Assembly: GCA_019419865.1 (NCBI GenBank)
Contig: JAHZIG010000001.1
Coordinates: forward strand, 1-64,000
Reading direction: 5' to 3'
Source: Clostridiales bacterium
Lineage (GTDB): Bacteria > Bacillota > Clostridia > Monoglobales > Monoglobaceae
Length of the DNA stretch: 64,000 nt
The position numbers were made by a program, and so were the translations under genes. Position 1 is the first letter of the stretch, and the number at the start of each line of letters is the position of its first letter. Shown here in pieces: positions 8,411 through 16,643 of the stretch. Below the pieces are notes generated by a model. The model was not told the DNA's origin. It saw only the letters and a program-made list of their open reading frames with translations, and did no database searches.

Positions 8411-8464
8411 TAACTACACATGTGGTTGTAATTTGATTATACAACTACTTTTGTAGTTTGTCAA
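8411..8464 (-). promoter_or_regulatory. BlaI-type operators embedded in a consensus promoter
   Basis: On the minus strand TTGACA (8459-8464), 17-base spacer and TATAAT (8436-8441) give a perfect sigma-A promoter. The spacer itself is the dyad AACTAC-aaaa-GTAGTT (8443-8458). A second, imperfect dyad TACAACCACATGTGTAGTTA (8411-8430) covers the start region. Both match the ACTACA..TGTAGT style of BlaI/MecI operators, which indicates tight autorepression. Confidence 0.88.
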
Positions 8465-8481
8465 TAGTTTTTGCGTTAGAA

Positions 8482-9309
8482 TCAGAGCGATTTATCTTTA
8501 AAATTATGTCTGTATTCGGTGGGCGTTAAATTATGATATTTTTTAAACTCTCTGTTAAAATTTCTTATGGATTTGAAGCCGCACGACATAGCTATCTCGG
8601 AGACCGGGGTATCCGTATCTTTCAAGAGTTTTTCGGAAGAATTTATCCTGAGCTCGTTCATATAGCTCGTAAACGTGCGGTTCGTATATTCCTGAAACAA
8701 TCTCGAAAAATGCCATACCGAATAATTCAAATACTTAGCCGCGTCCTCCAGCGAGATCTCTCGCTCTATATTATCGTTTAAATACAGCAGCAGCTTTTTA
8801 AAATTATTATTCTTCTCCGAACCTTCCGTATTCTCTATATCCTCCGCCGTAAAATACTTATACAGGTACGAAAAAAGCTCGATACAAAGCCCCGCCGAAG
8901 TCGAATACCACAATTTTTCAGCTTTATTGTTTATCTCGACCAGCTCCCGCATTATGCGCGGAACTTTTTCGTCAAGACCGTTCTTTTCCAGATCCTCCGC
9001 GCTTATATAGGATATTAGCTTATGTTCGACCGGCATATACGGCTTTAAAATATCGGGATGCACGATCGCTACAAGAGATCTGCCGTCCGTCTCGTCGGAA
9101 TAATAATGTATATCGTTTCTGTTAATTATCATCAAATCGTTTTCTTTTATATGGTAAATATTGTCGTTGATCCCCACGGTAAAAACGCCTCTTTCCACCC
9201 AGATAGCTTCAAACGCTTCGTGCCAGTGCGCAGGGAAATAGTACGGCAATCCTTCGTTGGCAAAAATTTTACTGCTTATATCTCTATAATCCTCATAAAA
9301 GGCTTTCAT
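8482..9309 (-). CDS. AraC family transcriptional regulator
   Basis: N-terminal cupin-like sensor (YYFPAHWHEAFEAIWVERG, about residues 23-70) and a C-terminal double helix-turn-helix (about 175-275) with ISLEDAAKYLNYSVWHFSRL and the typical second HTH ending IRNFNREFKKYHNLTPTEYR. Such regulators generally sense sugars and activate neighbouring glycan-use genes. The ATG at 9309 is chosen because GGAGG lies 9 bases upstream; an in-frame start at 9342 lacks a site. It is transcribed divergently from the giant secreted beta-helix gene, with about 300 bases between, which makes that gene its most likely target (inference). Confidence 0.93.
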   Translation of the reverse strand: MKAFYEDYRDISSKIFANEGLPYYFPAHWHEAFEAIWVERGVFTVGINDNIYHIKENDLMIINRNDIHYYSDETDGRSLVAIVHPDILKPYMPVEHKLISYISAEDLEKNGLDEKVPRIMRELVEINNKAEKLWYSTSAGLCIELFSYLYKYFTAEDIENTEGSEKNNNFKKLLLYLNDNIEREISLEDAAKYLNYSVWHFSRLFQEYTNRTFTSYMNELRINSSEKLLKDTDTPVSEIAMSCGFKSIRNFNREFKKYHNLTPTEYRHNFKDKSL

Positions 9310-9611
9310 AAAAACTGTCCTCCGTTCAAAATATACTGCCAAGCCGCAACAAACTACAGAAAATTTGTTTTAAACTACGGCAAAATTCAACATCAAACTG
9401 CATAAGCTCCACTGTTATTTTAACATATTTCACAAAAAATGTCCATACCCAAGCAAATTTGTACTTGAATTTTACTAAAATCAGATATTAAATTAAAGTA
9501 GCGCGTATTTTCAGCATAAGCGATAGCGCCTCTATTAATACAGCCGCAATTTAGACGTTAGCGCTTATAGTTGTAAGTACGAAAGGATAATTTACTAAAG
9601 GAGGTTTTAAC
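9310..9611. other. Divergent control region, AraC regulator / beta-helix gene
   Basis: AT-rich interval of about 300 bases with no gene. It must hold both divergent promoters. No strong -35/-10 pair for the rightward gene was found, which would suit an activator-dependent promoter. The last bases carry AAAGGAGG before the GTG start at 9612. Confidence 0.5.
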
Positions 9612-10457
9612 GTGTTAAAAAAATTTATCCCAATTTTGATCGCAGCGTTACTAATAACAAACAGTATGCAATTTACCGGCGTTTTCGCGGCTCAGTCGGA
9701 CGACGTCGTTACAAACGTATACTCGAACGACTTCGAGGGCGAAAACGCTTTAGCGGCGTTTATTCCCGCAACCGGCTCCTATACCGAGTATGCGAGCGAG
9801 CAAATCTCTGAAATATACGACGAAGGCGGAGAACACGGCAAGGTTTGGAAGATAAGCCAGGGCGGCGGCTGGAACGCTTTTAACCAGAGATATATAGCCG
9901 ACTACAGCGATATAGAACTTTCGTTCGACATGAGAATAGATACCGAAGGCGAAAAAGCTATGATCTACGTCCGCGGCGGCGAGGACGGCGACAGCGGCTA
10001 CGAGGTCGGTATCTACAACGACAGGATAACTCTTTTAGGCAACGGTCTTACCGAACAAACCTCGGATACTCTTCCGACGCTTAGAGGCGACGGCTGGAAT
10101 TCTTACAAGATAATCTGCGAAGGTTCTAATTTAGAGGTTTATATGAACGACGTTCTTGTATACGAATACGGAGCGTTAGACCCCAACCTATCCGGCGGTA
10201 TCGGATTTGCGGGTTGGAGATGCGCTATGCACGTCGATAACATTTCGTTAACTACGATCACGTCGGAAGTAACGGCTCCGACGCCAAGGCCGACGATCGA
10301 CCCGTCGGCTACCCCCGATCCGGCTTACTTAGTCAACGACTTCGAATACGAGAACGATCTGGATATGTTTGTTCCTGCTACGGGTTCGTACACCGAATAC
10401 GCAAGCGAGCAGATCTCCGAGATATACGACGAAGGCGGCTTATACGGCAAGGTTTGA
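9612..10457 (+). CDS. N-terminal piece of the interrupted beta-helix protein
   Basis: If the TGA is real and not read through, only this 281-residue secreted fragment is made: signal peptide, first lectin-like repeat, a Thr/Pro linker (TAPTPRPTIDPSATPDP) and about 45 residues of the second repeat, ending GGLYGKV. It has the only ribosome binding site of the locus. Confidence 0.7.
   Translation: MLKKFIPILIAALLITNSMQFTGVFAAQSDDVVTNVYSNDFEGENALAAFIPATGSYTEYASEQISEIYDEGGEHGKVWKISQGGGWNAFNQRYIADYSDIELSFDMRIDTEGEKAMIYVRGGEDGDSGYEVGIYNDRITLLGNGLTEQTSDTLPTLRGDGWNSYKIICEGSNLEVYMNDVLVYEYGALDPNLSGGIGFAGWRCAMHVDNISLTTITSEVTAPTPRPTIDPSATPDPAYLVNDFEYENDLDMFVPATGSYTEYASEQISEIYDEGGLYGKV
9718..10257 (+). repeat. 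Lectin-like domain repeat, copy 1
   Basis: First of three homologous units of about 540 bases; conserved landmarks are NDFEGENA, GGGWNAFNQRY, EKAMIYVR, GWNSYKIIC and GGIGFAGWRC. Identity at DNA level is high enough for recombination between copies. Confidence 0.85.
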
Positions 10458-10868
10458 AAGATAGGCCAGGGCGGCGGCTGGAACGCTTTTAACCAGAGAT
10501 ACTTAGCCGACTACGGCGATATGATCCTCTCTTTCGATATGAAATGCGATACCATAGGCGAAAAAGCGATGATCTATGTTCGCGCGAGCGAAGACGGCGA
10601 CAGCGGCTATGAAATAGATATACATAACGATAGGATCGCCATCCAGGGTAACGGTTTACAAGAGCAGACGCTGAGTACGCTTACGACTCAAAGAGGCGCT
10701 GGCTGGAATTCCTATCGCATAATATGCGCGGGAGAAAATTTACAGGTATTTATGAACGGAAGTCTTGTCGCAGAATTTGGCGGTCTAAACGCCGATCTGA
10801 CCGGCGGTATCGGCTTTGCAGGCTGGAGGTGCACCATGTACGTAGACAATGTAAAAACATATTTCTAT
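10329..10868 (+). repeat. Lectin-like domain repeat, copy 2 (contains the TGA)
   Basis: Second unit; same landmarks as copy 1. The Trp codon of GKVWKI is TGA here. Confidence 0.85.
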
Positions 10869-13800
10869 AACGGCGGGAACTCCTATACTAACGATTTTGA
10901 AGGCGAAAACGCGTTGGCTGATTTCGTGCCCGCTACAGGAGGATACGCCGATTACGCTCAATACCAAATATCCGAGATAGCTGAAGAAGGCGGCGACTAC
11001 GGCAAGGTTTGGAAAATCGGCCAGGGCGGCGGCTGGAACGCTTTTAATCAGAGATATTTAGCCGACTACAGCGATATGATCCTTTCGTTTGATATGAGAT
11101 GCGACAACACAGACGAGAAAGCTATGGTCTATGTCCGCGCGGACGAAGGCGACGGCGGCTTTGAAATAGGCATATGTAACGATAGAATAACCATAATGGG
11201 CGGCGGTATTACTCAGCAAACTTCGCCTACGCTTCCGGTCGAAAGAGGTACGGGCTGGAATTCTTATCAGATAATATGTACAAGAGAAAATGTAGACGTA
11301 TATATGAACGGCGTTTTAGTCGCCGAATTTGGCGGCGGCGACGCCGAACTCAGCGGCGGACTGGGCTTCGCCGGCTGGAGATGCACCACGTGGTACGATA
11401 ATATAAACGCTTATTTCTTCGACGTTGATAACGCAAGAACTTCGTTTACCCTAAACCACGAGGATATAACCATGTCGGTAGGCGATATGGCTACGCTTTC
11501 CACGATCTACGACAATCTGAAATACAAACAGCACGACGATACGTGGATATCGAGCGACGAATCGGTCGCGGAGGTAAGCTCTACGGGCGTTATAACCGCT
11601 AAAAGCCCCGGAACTACAACGATAACCGTTACAAACTACGATAATAAGACCGCTTCCTGCAACGTATCTGTAAACGTTCCGTGCGAGACGTTCTACTATG
11701 TCTCTCCCGACGGAAGCAACGAGACGGGCGACGGAAGCATAGACAATCCGTTCGCGACCATCGCGGGGGCGAGAGACTTTTTGAGAACGATCGAGCTTCC
11801 GGACGGCGGCGTAACAGTATATCTCAGAGACGGAGAGTATTTCTCGGAAGAGACCATCGTATTCACTCCCGAGGATTCGGGCGAACCGGGCAAACCTATC
11901 GTCTACAGCTCGTATCCTGAAGAAAAAGCCGTTATACACAGCGGTAAGGAAATCACCGGCTTCGAGCTTCTCACCGAAGAGGAATATCCGGCCGGACTTC
12001 CCGACGCGGCGAAGGGCAACGTATTCGTCGCGGACATAGAACCCGGATGGAGACCGCACGATCTGTATGTAAACGGCGTGCGTCAGCAGGTATCGCGTCA
12101 GTTCAACACGGACGATTGGCAGTCGTGGGATTCTTTGGCCCCCGATATAGTAACTCCGATAGAGCAGAACGATCCTGAAGGTATGGTAATAGAATTCAGA
12201 GACGGCGGCGTTCTTGAAGATCTACCCGACAACGGCGATATCTACATGAATCTTCTGCCGGTCGAGTGGTGGAACTTCCTTCCCATACTCTCCGATATAG
12301 ACCCTGAAAACGCTACCGCGAGAATAGAATCATTCAACCCCGCGATAGCCCCGGTCCCCGGCGAATATTTCGGCTGGCAGCTGTTCCAGCACACCGGTCC
12401 GTTCAACATCATGAACGCGGCTAAGTTCCTCGACGAGCCGGGCGAATGGTACGTAGACTCCGAGAACGGAAAAGTTTACTGGTGGCCTACAAACGTAAAC
12501 GACCTCGACAACGCCGTAGCTCCTTGCGCATACGAGCTCATCAGGCTCCAGGGCGACGAAGAGGCCGAAAACTGGGAAGAGCAGGTATCGTATATCGAAT
12601 TTAGGAACCTCACGTTTATGTACAACGACCGCATGCCTGAGGACGAGTGGTCCGACAGCAGAACTAACCCGCAGCTGCTCTGCAGAAACGCGGAGAATAC
12701 GGACGCCGCGATATTCATGCAGGGCGTAAGCAACTGCGTAGTCGCCGATTCGTCGATACTCTGCACCGGTTCGTACGCCGTAAGCCTCGACCATTACGCT
12801 CAGAACGTGCGCATAGTCAGAAACGAGATGGGCAACTTAGGCAGCGGCGGCGTCAACCTTGCAGGTTACGGTCCGGGTCTGGTCGACGTTAACAAATACA
12901 ACACCATCGTCGCAAACAATATATACGACACGGGTCTGGCCCCGTATATGCACTCCTCGGCCGTTACGATCTACGGTTCGGGATACAACGACATAAAATA
13001 CAACAACATAGAACGCACTCCTTACACGGCGATAATGCTGACGGGCGCCGACGCGGACAGCTTGAATCCGGCTCACTTTAATACGAGAGCGTATTCGGAC
13101 ACCTTCGGCAACATGAACACGCAGTACGCTATACGCGAGGACGATCTCCTCTCTCTCGATCCGTCTATAAGCTCGACGTTCGACACTGCGGCGAACAACG
13201 GAGTTACGGCTCTTCCGTATCAGCACAGCGATCATAATAAGATAGAGTACAACATGGCGACCGATTACATGCTGCTTATGAGAGACGGCGGCTGCTACTA
13301 CGCTTGGGGCGAAGGTAAGAACAACGAGTTCAACTTCAACACAGCTGTGAAGTTAGACAGCTCAAAGGGCGGCTCGTATCCGATATATATGGACGACTAC
13401 TCGCTGTACGTAAAGATCGAGGGCAATCAGCTTTGGGTGTCGTCGACTACGACCGCCGACAAGAGCTGGGGAACAAACATCTGGAGAGACAACTGTATAA
13501 CCAAAGAAAAACCTGAGAAATTCGACGAGCTGAACGCTGAAATAACGGCCGTTGCAGACAGCATAGGCGGTTACATATTCACCGAACCCGACACGGGATA
13601 TATAACGGCTCCCGAAATTGAAGGGATAGAGATCGCGCCGTCCGAAAGCGACAAGGATAAGACTTCGATCAAACTACCGGCGCTTCCGGACGGGGCGGAT
13701 AAGTTCATAATGGTATCCGTAACGGATCCGATCGACGCTCCCTATTCGGGCGATACGGTAATAGGCGGAACGGAACTTACGGCGAACGCCACAAACGAGG

Positions 13801-14984
13801 TATCTGCGGTAAACGACAAGAGCTTAGTTATCTACGCTATAGATTCGCGTAAAGGGATCGTCGCCTATGCAAACATTACAGCTCAGACTTCTAACAGGTA
13901 TAATCTAACGTTTAGAGAAGACTTCGAGGTAAACAGCTTAGAACTGCTTCAAAGCATAAACGACGGTCTGTACGGCTGGAGCCACAGCGGCGAAACGGAA
14001 TCTACTACAATAGACTACGACACTGGCTCCAACTCGTCGCGCGGACTCAGAGTGTCCAACGGCGGCGGCGAATGGTGGAAGAGCCAATGGGCGACGCTCG
14101 ACGTAAAAGAGAACGCGGCTAAAAAGCTTAAAGACCAGGGAGTCGACGACGCGATAGCGGAACAGCTGTCCGAACAGACATTCTCGGGAGACGTTAAGAT
14201 CGAGTTCGACTTCAAACCGAGCACGCAGTGGCGCGGCGGTCAGGGCAACGTATCCAACAACTCCGAAACGTATGTGAGGATCGCGGACTCAACAGGCAAC
14301 GAGTTTGTCGGCGTCGAATACTTCATGCCGGATAACAGCCAAGACAGTTGCACATTCAGCGTAGTAGCGCTGAACGAGCAAGGTCTCGGAACTCAGAGAT
14401 ACACCCTCTACACCGGCGTAGAAAACGTTGAAGCTTGGCATCATATAACAATCGTTACGCGCAGCGCCGACAACACGTTCAAAATACTCGTAGACGGCGC
14501 GCCAGTTCCCGGACTCCCCGAGTGGATCCAGGCGGCTAACTGCGGAAACGTCAGCGACGGCGCTCAGGCGGGCACGGCGAAAGGCGTATCTACGATCAAA
14601 GCCGGAAACTACTTCAGCGGCTGGTATCAGGCTCCGGTAATAGACAATATCGTCGTTAAGGCGGCGGATAACGGAAGTCAAGAGTTTGACGGCGGTTCGC
14701 TGACATATTCCGCGACGAGCGAGAATAACATTTACAGCGTCGACGCGGAAATAACAAACAGTTCTTCCGAAAACCGCGTTTACACAATTTACATCGCGGA
14801 ATATTCCAGCGACGGAGCTCTCGTAAACGCAACCGACGTCAGCAAAGAGATTGGCTCGGGCGAGACCGCGGATTACGACGTAACGTTTGAGGCGCGCGTA
14901 ACGGCGGACGCGTCAAATTACGTAAAAATGTTTATCTGGGACGACGCGATGCGCCCCGCGACTGAAGCGGTCGTTCTTCACTAA
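10521..14984 (+). CDS. C-terminal part of the interrupted beta-helix protein
   Basis: Longest open frame downstream of the TGA, beginning at an internal ATG in repeat 2. It lacks a ribosome binding site and signal peptide, so independent translation would give a non-exported product. It carries the rest of repeat 2, repeat 3, the Big_2 domain, the beta-helix and the C-terminal domains. It stays open for 1,487 codons, which shows little decay beyond the single stop. Confidence 0.65.
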   Translation: MILSFDMKCDTIGEKAMIYVRASEDGDSGYEIDIHNDRIAIQGNGLQEQTLSTLTTQRGAGWNSYRIICAGENLQVFMNGSLVAEFGGLNADLTGGIGFAGWRCTMYVDNVKTYFYNGGNSYTNDFEGENALADFVPATGGYADYAQYQISEIAEEGGDYGKVWKIGQGGGWNAFNQRYLADYSDMILSFDMRCDNTDEKAMVYVRADEGDGGFEIGICNDRITIMGGGITQQTSPTLPVERGTGWNSYQIICTRENVDVYMNGVLVAEFGGGDAELSGGLGFAGWRCTTWYDNINAYFFDVDNARTSFTLNHEDITMSVGDMATLSTIYDNLKYKQHDDTWISSDESVAEVSSTGVITAKSPGTTTITVTNYDNKTASCNVSVNVPCETFYYVSPDGSNETGDGSIDNPFATIAGARDFLRTIELPDGGVTVYLRDGEYFSEETIVFTPEDSGEPGKPIVYSSYPEEKAVIHSGKEITGFELLTEEEYPAGLPDAAKGNVFVADIEPGWRPHDLYVNGVRQQVSRQFNTDDWQSWDSLAPDIVTPIEQNDPEGMVIEFRDGGVLEDLPDNGDIYMNLLPVEWWNFLPILSDIDPENATARIESFNPAIAPVPGEYFGWQLFQHTGPFNIMNAAKFLDEPGEWYVDSENGKVYWWPTNVNDLDNAVAPCAYELIRLQGDEEAENWEEQVSYIEFRNLTFMYNDRMPEDEWSDSRTNPQLLCRNAENTDAAIFMQGVSNCVVADSSILCTGSYAVSLDHYAQNVRIVRNEMGNLGSGGVNLAGYGPGLVDVNKYNTIVANNIYDTGLAPYMHSSAVTIYGSGYNDIKYNNIERTPYTAIMLTGADADSLNPAHFNTRAYSDTFGNMNTQYAIREDDLLSLDPSISSTFDTAANNGVTALPYQHSDHNKIEYNMATDYMLLMRDGGCYYAWGEGKNNEFNFNTAVKLDSSKGGSYPIYMDDYSLYVKIEGNQLWVSSTTTADKSWGTNIWRDNCITKEKPEKFDELNAEITAVADSIGGYIFTEPDTGYITAPEIEGIEIAPSESDKDKTSIKLPALPDGADKFIMVSVTDPIDAPYSGDTVIGGTELTANATNEVSAVNDKSLVIYAIDSRKGIVAYANITAQTSNRYNLTFREDFEVNSLELLQSINDGLYGWSHSGETESTTIDYDTGSNSSRGLRVSNGGGEWWKSQWATLDVKENAAKKLKDQGVDDAIAEQLSEQTFSGDVKIEFDFKPSTQWRGGQGNVSNNSETYVRIADSTGNEFVGVEYFMPDNSQDSCTFSVVALNEQGLGTQRYTLYTGVENVEAWHHITIVTRSADNTFKILVDGAPVPGLPEWIQAANCGNVSDGAQAGTAKGVSTIKAGNYFSGWYQAPVIDNIVVKAADNGSQEFDGGSLTYSATSENNIYSVDAEITNSSSENRVYTIYIAEYSSDGALVNATDVSKEIGSGETADYDVTFEARVTADASNYVKMFIWDDAMRPATEAVVLH
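10880..11419 (+). repeat. Lectin-like domain repeat, copy 3
   Basis: Third unit, starting SYTNDFEGENALADF and ending in GFAGWRCTTWYDNINAYFF; the conserved Trp is TGG. Confidence 0.85.
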
Positions 14985-14997
14985 TCAACAACCTTTT

Positions 14998-15035
14998 ATC
15001 CGGAGGATCATTCCTCCGGATTTTTATTTTGTTTT
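14998..15035 (+). terminator. Terminator of the beta-helix gene
   Basis: ATCCGGAGG (14998-15006) pairs perfectly with CCTCCGGAT (15013-15021) across a 6-base loop, then TTTTATTTTGTTTT. Confidence 0.92.
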
Positions 15036-15061
15036 ATTATCCGCTCGGACAATATATACGC

Positions 15062-15090
15062 TTGACTTAGCCCAACAAATATTTTATAAT
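15062..15090 (+). promoter_or_regulatory. Promoter of the SLOG-like gene
   Basis: TTGACT (15062-15067), 17-base spacer, perfect TATAAT (15085-15090), about 30 bases before the start codon. Confidence 0.82.
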
Positions 15091-15121
15091 TATTTTATTA
15101 TTTTACAAATTGGTGGATATT

Positions 15122-15589
15122 ATGGAAGGAAAAACATGTTGTGTGACGGGACACAGAAAAATCCCCATTGAGAAAATTCAATATGTTAAAGAGCGGTTGA
15201 CCGAAGAGATCGCCGACGCCATCGAAGACGGATATACAAATTTTATTTCGGGATTCGCGTCGGGAAGCGACTTATATTTCGCGGAGATCGTAAAATCATA
15301 TATAGACAGAGGCCTGAAATTGACTTTGGAAGCCGCTATCCCATACAGAAAAAGATACGGCGCTCTGATGAAGAATACCGATAGCAACGAACTTCTTTTG
15401 GCGTGTTCAAATATAAAGGTCCTGAGCGAGAGTTATTCTATCAATTCGTTTATGGAACGAAATCTATACATGATTGAGAACTCGGAACGCGTCATAGCCG
15501 TATACGACGGCAGAAACAAAGGCGGAACGTTTAATACGATCAAGGCCGCGGAAAGAATGAATAAACAGGTTTTAAAAATTATGATATAG
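15122..15589 (+). CDS. SLOG-superfamily (YpsA/DUF1273-like) nucleotide-binding protein
   Basis: A 155-residue Rossmann-like protein. It opens with KTCCVTGHRKIP, the typical 'GHR' start of the DUF1273/YpsA branch, and contains ISGFASGSDLYFAEIV, the glycine-rich nucleotide-ligand loop, and later VIAVYDGRNKGGTFNTIKAA, a conserved acidic/glycine motif of SLOG folds. Members bind nucleotide-derived ligands; some take part in stress signalling or, fused to effectors, in conflict systems, but none of those partners is present here. The ATG at 15122 is preferred over a TTG four codons upstream, because GGTGG lies just before it. It has its own strong promoter. Precise role unknown. Confidence 0.82.
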   Translation: MEGKTCCVTGHRKIPIEKIQYVKERLTEEIADAIEDGYTNFISGFASGSDLYFAEIVKSYIDRGLKLTLEAAIPYRKRYGALMKNTDSNELLLACSNIKVLSESYSINSFMERNLYMIENSERVIAVYDGRNKGGTFNTIKAAERMNKQVLKIMI

Positions 15590-15667
15590 CTTTTGGATTC
15601 ATTCATAAAAACCGGCTTTGCTAAGCGCAAATTACCGCTTTATACTTTTTATATAGGAAAATTAACT

Positions 15668-16072
15668 ATGCGTAATAATATTAAATGGATAATAACGTTC
15701 GCGGCCGTAATACTGATCTGCGCGGTCGTTTGGCTCGTCATTCTAAGCCCAGGCTCAAGCGGCGATAAAACGGCCGTGATCACCAGCGAGGGAGAGATCG
15801 TCGAAGAGATAGATCTAAACGACGTCGGCGAACCGTACGAATTTACAATCGAGAACAGCTCCGGCGGGATCAACGTCGTCCGGGTTGAAAACGGCAGGAT
15901 CGCCGTAATAGACGCGAGCTGTCCCGATAAAGTATGTATGGAAAGAGGCTTTATAGAAAACGGCGCTCTGCCGATAGTATGCCTGCCCAACGAGCTTTCC
16001 ATCACGATAAGCCGGACGGACGAAGAAGGCGGCGAACAGCCTGATATCATAGTGGGGAGCGCTTTGAAATGA
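15668..16072 (+). CDS. NusG domain II-containing membrane-anchored protein
   Basis: One N-terminal membrane helix (about residues 7-27) then an extracytoplasmic NusG-II beta domain with IDASCPDKVCMERGF and PIVCLPNELSI, the diagnostic cysteine pattern. The family is found next to Gx transporters and ApbE flavinyltransferases, in membrane redox (quinone/flavin) gene sets, as here. The chosen ATG follows AGGAAAATTAACT; a longer in-frame start at 15593 would put a basic tail before the helix and has no site. Its stop overlaps the next start (ATGA), so the two are coupled. Biochemical role is unknown. Confidence 0.85.
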   Translation: MRNNIKWIITFAAVILICAVVWLVILSPGSSGDKTAVITSEGEIVEEIDLNDVGEPYEFTIENSSGGINVVRVENGRIAVIDASCPDKVCMERGFIENGALPIVCLPNELSITISRTDEEGGEQPDIIVGSALK

Positions 16073-16557
16073 ACGTAAAAAAACTTGTTACACTGGCGCT
16101 TCTTCTCGGCGCCGCGCTGATATTTTTTATAGTAGAGGCTCAGCTCCCTCCTCTTGCTCCGATACCGGGGATAAAAATGGGTCTCGCCAATATCATAACG
16201 CTCATAGTCATGGTCCTCTACGACCGTAAATCGGCGTTTACCATATTGATCCTGAGAATACTCCTGAGCAGTATATTCGCCGGACAGATCGCGGGCTTCA
16301 TATACAGCGCCGCGGGCGGGATCCTGAGCTTTTGCGTTATGGCGGTATTATACAAATTCATCAAATTAAACAGCCTATGGGCGATAAGTGTGATCGGCGC
16401 GGCGGCTCATAATATAGGTCAGATCATAGTCGCGGTCTTGATAACTCAAACGCCCGAGATCTTCTACTACCTGCCGCTGTTGATTGTATCCGGCGTAATA
16501 ACCGGAGCTTTTACCGGCATAACCGCTCAGCTCGTTTTGAAAAGATTGTTAAAATAA
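16069..16557 (+). CDS. Gx transporter family membrane protein
   Basis: A 162-residue, roughly five-helix membrane protein with the family signature IPGIKMGLANIITLIVM near residue 30 and AGQIAGFIYSAAGGILSF. The family was once annotated as heptaprenyl diphosphate synthase component I and belongs to the ECF S-component-like fold, thus possibly moving a small substrate such as a flavin or quinone precursor. Coupled by a 4-base overlap to the NusG-II gene and followed by apbE, a common trio. Function inferred from context. Confidence 0.88.
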   Translation: MNVKKLVTLALLLGAALIFFIVEAQLPPLAPIPGIKMGLANIITLIVMVLYDRKSAFTILILRILLSSIFAGQIAGFIYSAAGGILSFCVMAVLYKFIKLNSLWAISVIGAAAHNIGQIIVAVLITQTPEIFYYLPLLIVSGVITGAFTGITAQLVLKRLLK

Positions 16558-16588
16558 ATTTATTACCAAATACAACATAGGCATATAA

Positions 16589-16604
16589 TATACCGATCGG
16601 TATA
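16589..16604. promoter_or_regulatory. Perfect 16-bp palindrome upstream of apbE, operator-like
   Basis: TATACCGATCGGTATA is fully symmetric and lies about 40 bases before the apbE start, between it and the Gx transporter gene. Form and size fit a TetR-type operator. No regulator gene is adjacent, so the binding protein is unknown. Confidence 0.5.
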
Positions 16605-16643
16605 CCTAAAACGCTCTTATCTAAGCGAATACGAGGTGTAAAA

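Larger units (their letters stand above)
9612..14984 (+). pseudogene. Giant secreted beta-helix glycoside hydrolase-like protein, interrupted by in-frame TGA
   Basis: Read through one TGA (10455-10457), this is a single frame of about 1,790 codons starting at GTG after AAAGGAGG. Order: signal peptide (to about residue 30); three tandem lectin/LamG-like repeats of about 180 residues (about 36-215, 240-418, 423-602); a Big_2 Ig-like domain (about 605-693); a right-handed beta-helix catalytic-type region (about 693-1420) opening FYYVSPDGSNETGDGSIDNP, the hallmark start of GH141-like (fucosidase/xylanase-type) proteins; a LamG-like domain (about 1430-1690); and a C-terminal domain ending VKMFIWDDAMRP, common in Clostridia secreted proteins. 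At the TGA, repeats 1 and 3 both have TGG in the motif GKVWKI. TGA is a normal stop elsewhere here, so this is a nonsense mutation, a sequencing error, or readthrough. GH141 assignment is by pattern only. Confidence 0.75.

Noticed and set aside
10455..10457. TGA read as Trp (altered genetic code) or as selenocysteine
   Set aside because: TGA ends several intact genes here (M56, NusG-II protein, fakA, rsmD), the paralogous codon is TGG, and no SECIS-like hairpin immediately follows.
15122..15589. Defence system built on a SLOG sensor
   Set aside because: It is a stand-alone short SLOG protein without TIR, SMODS, nuclease or membrane effector partners.
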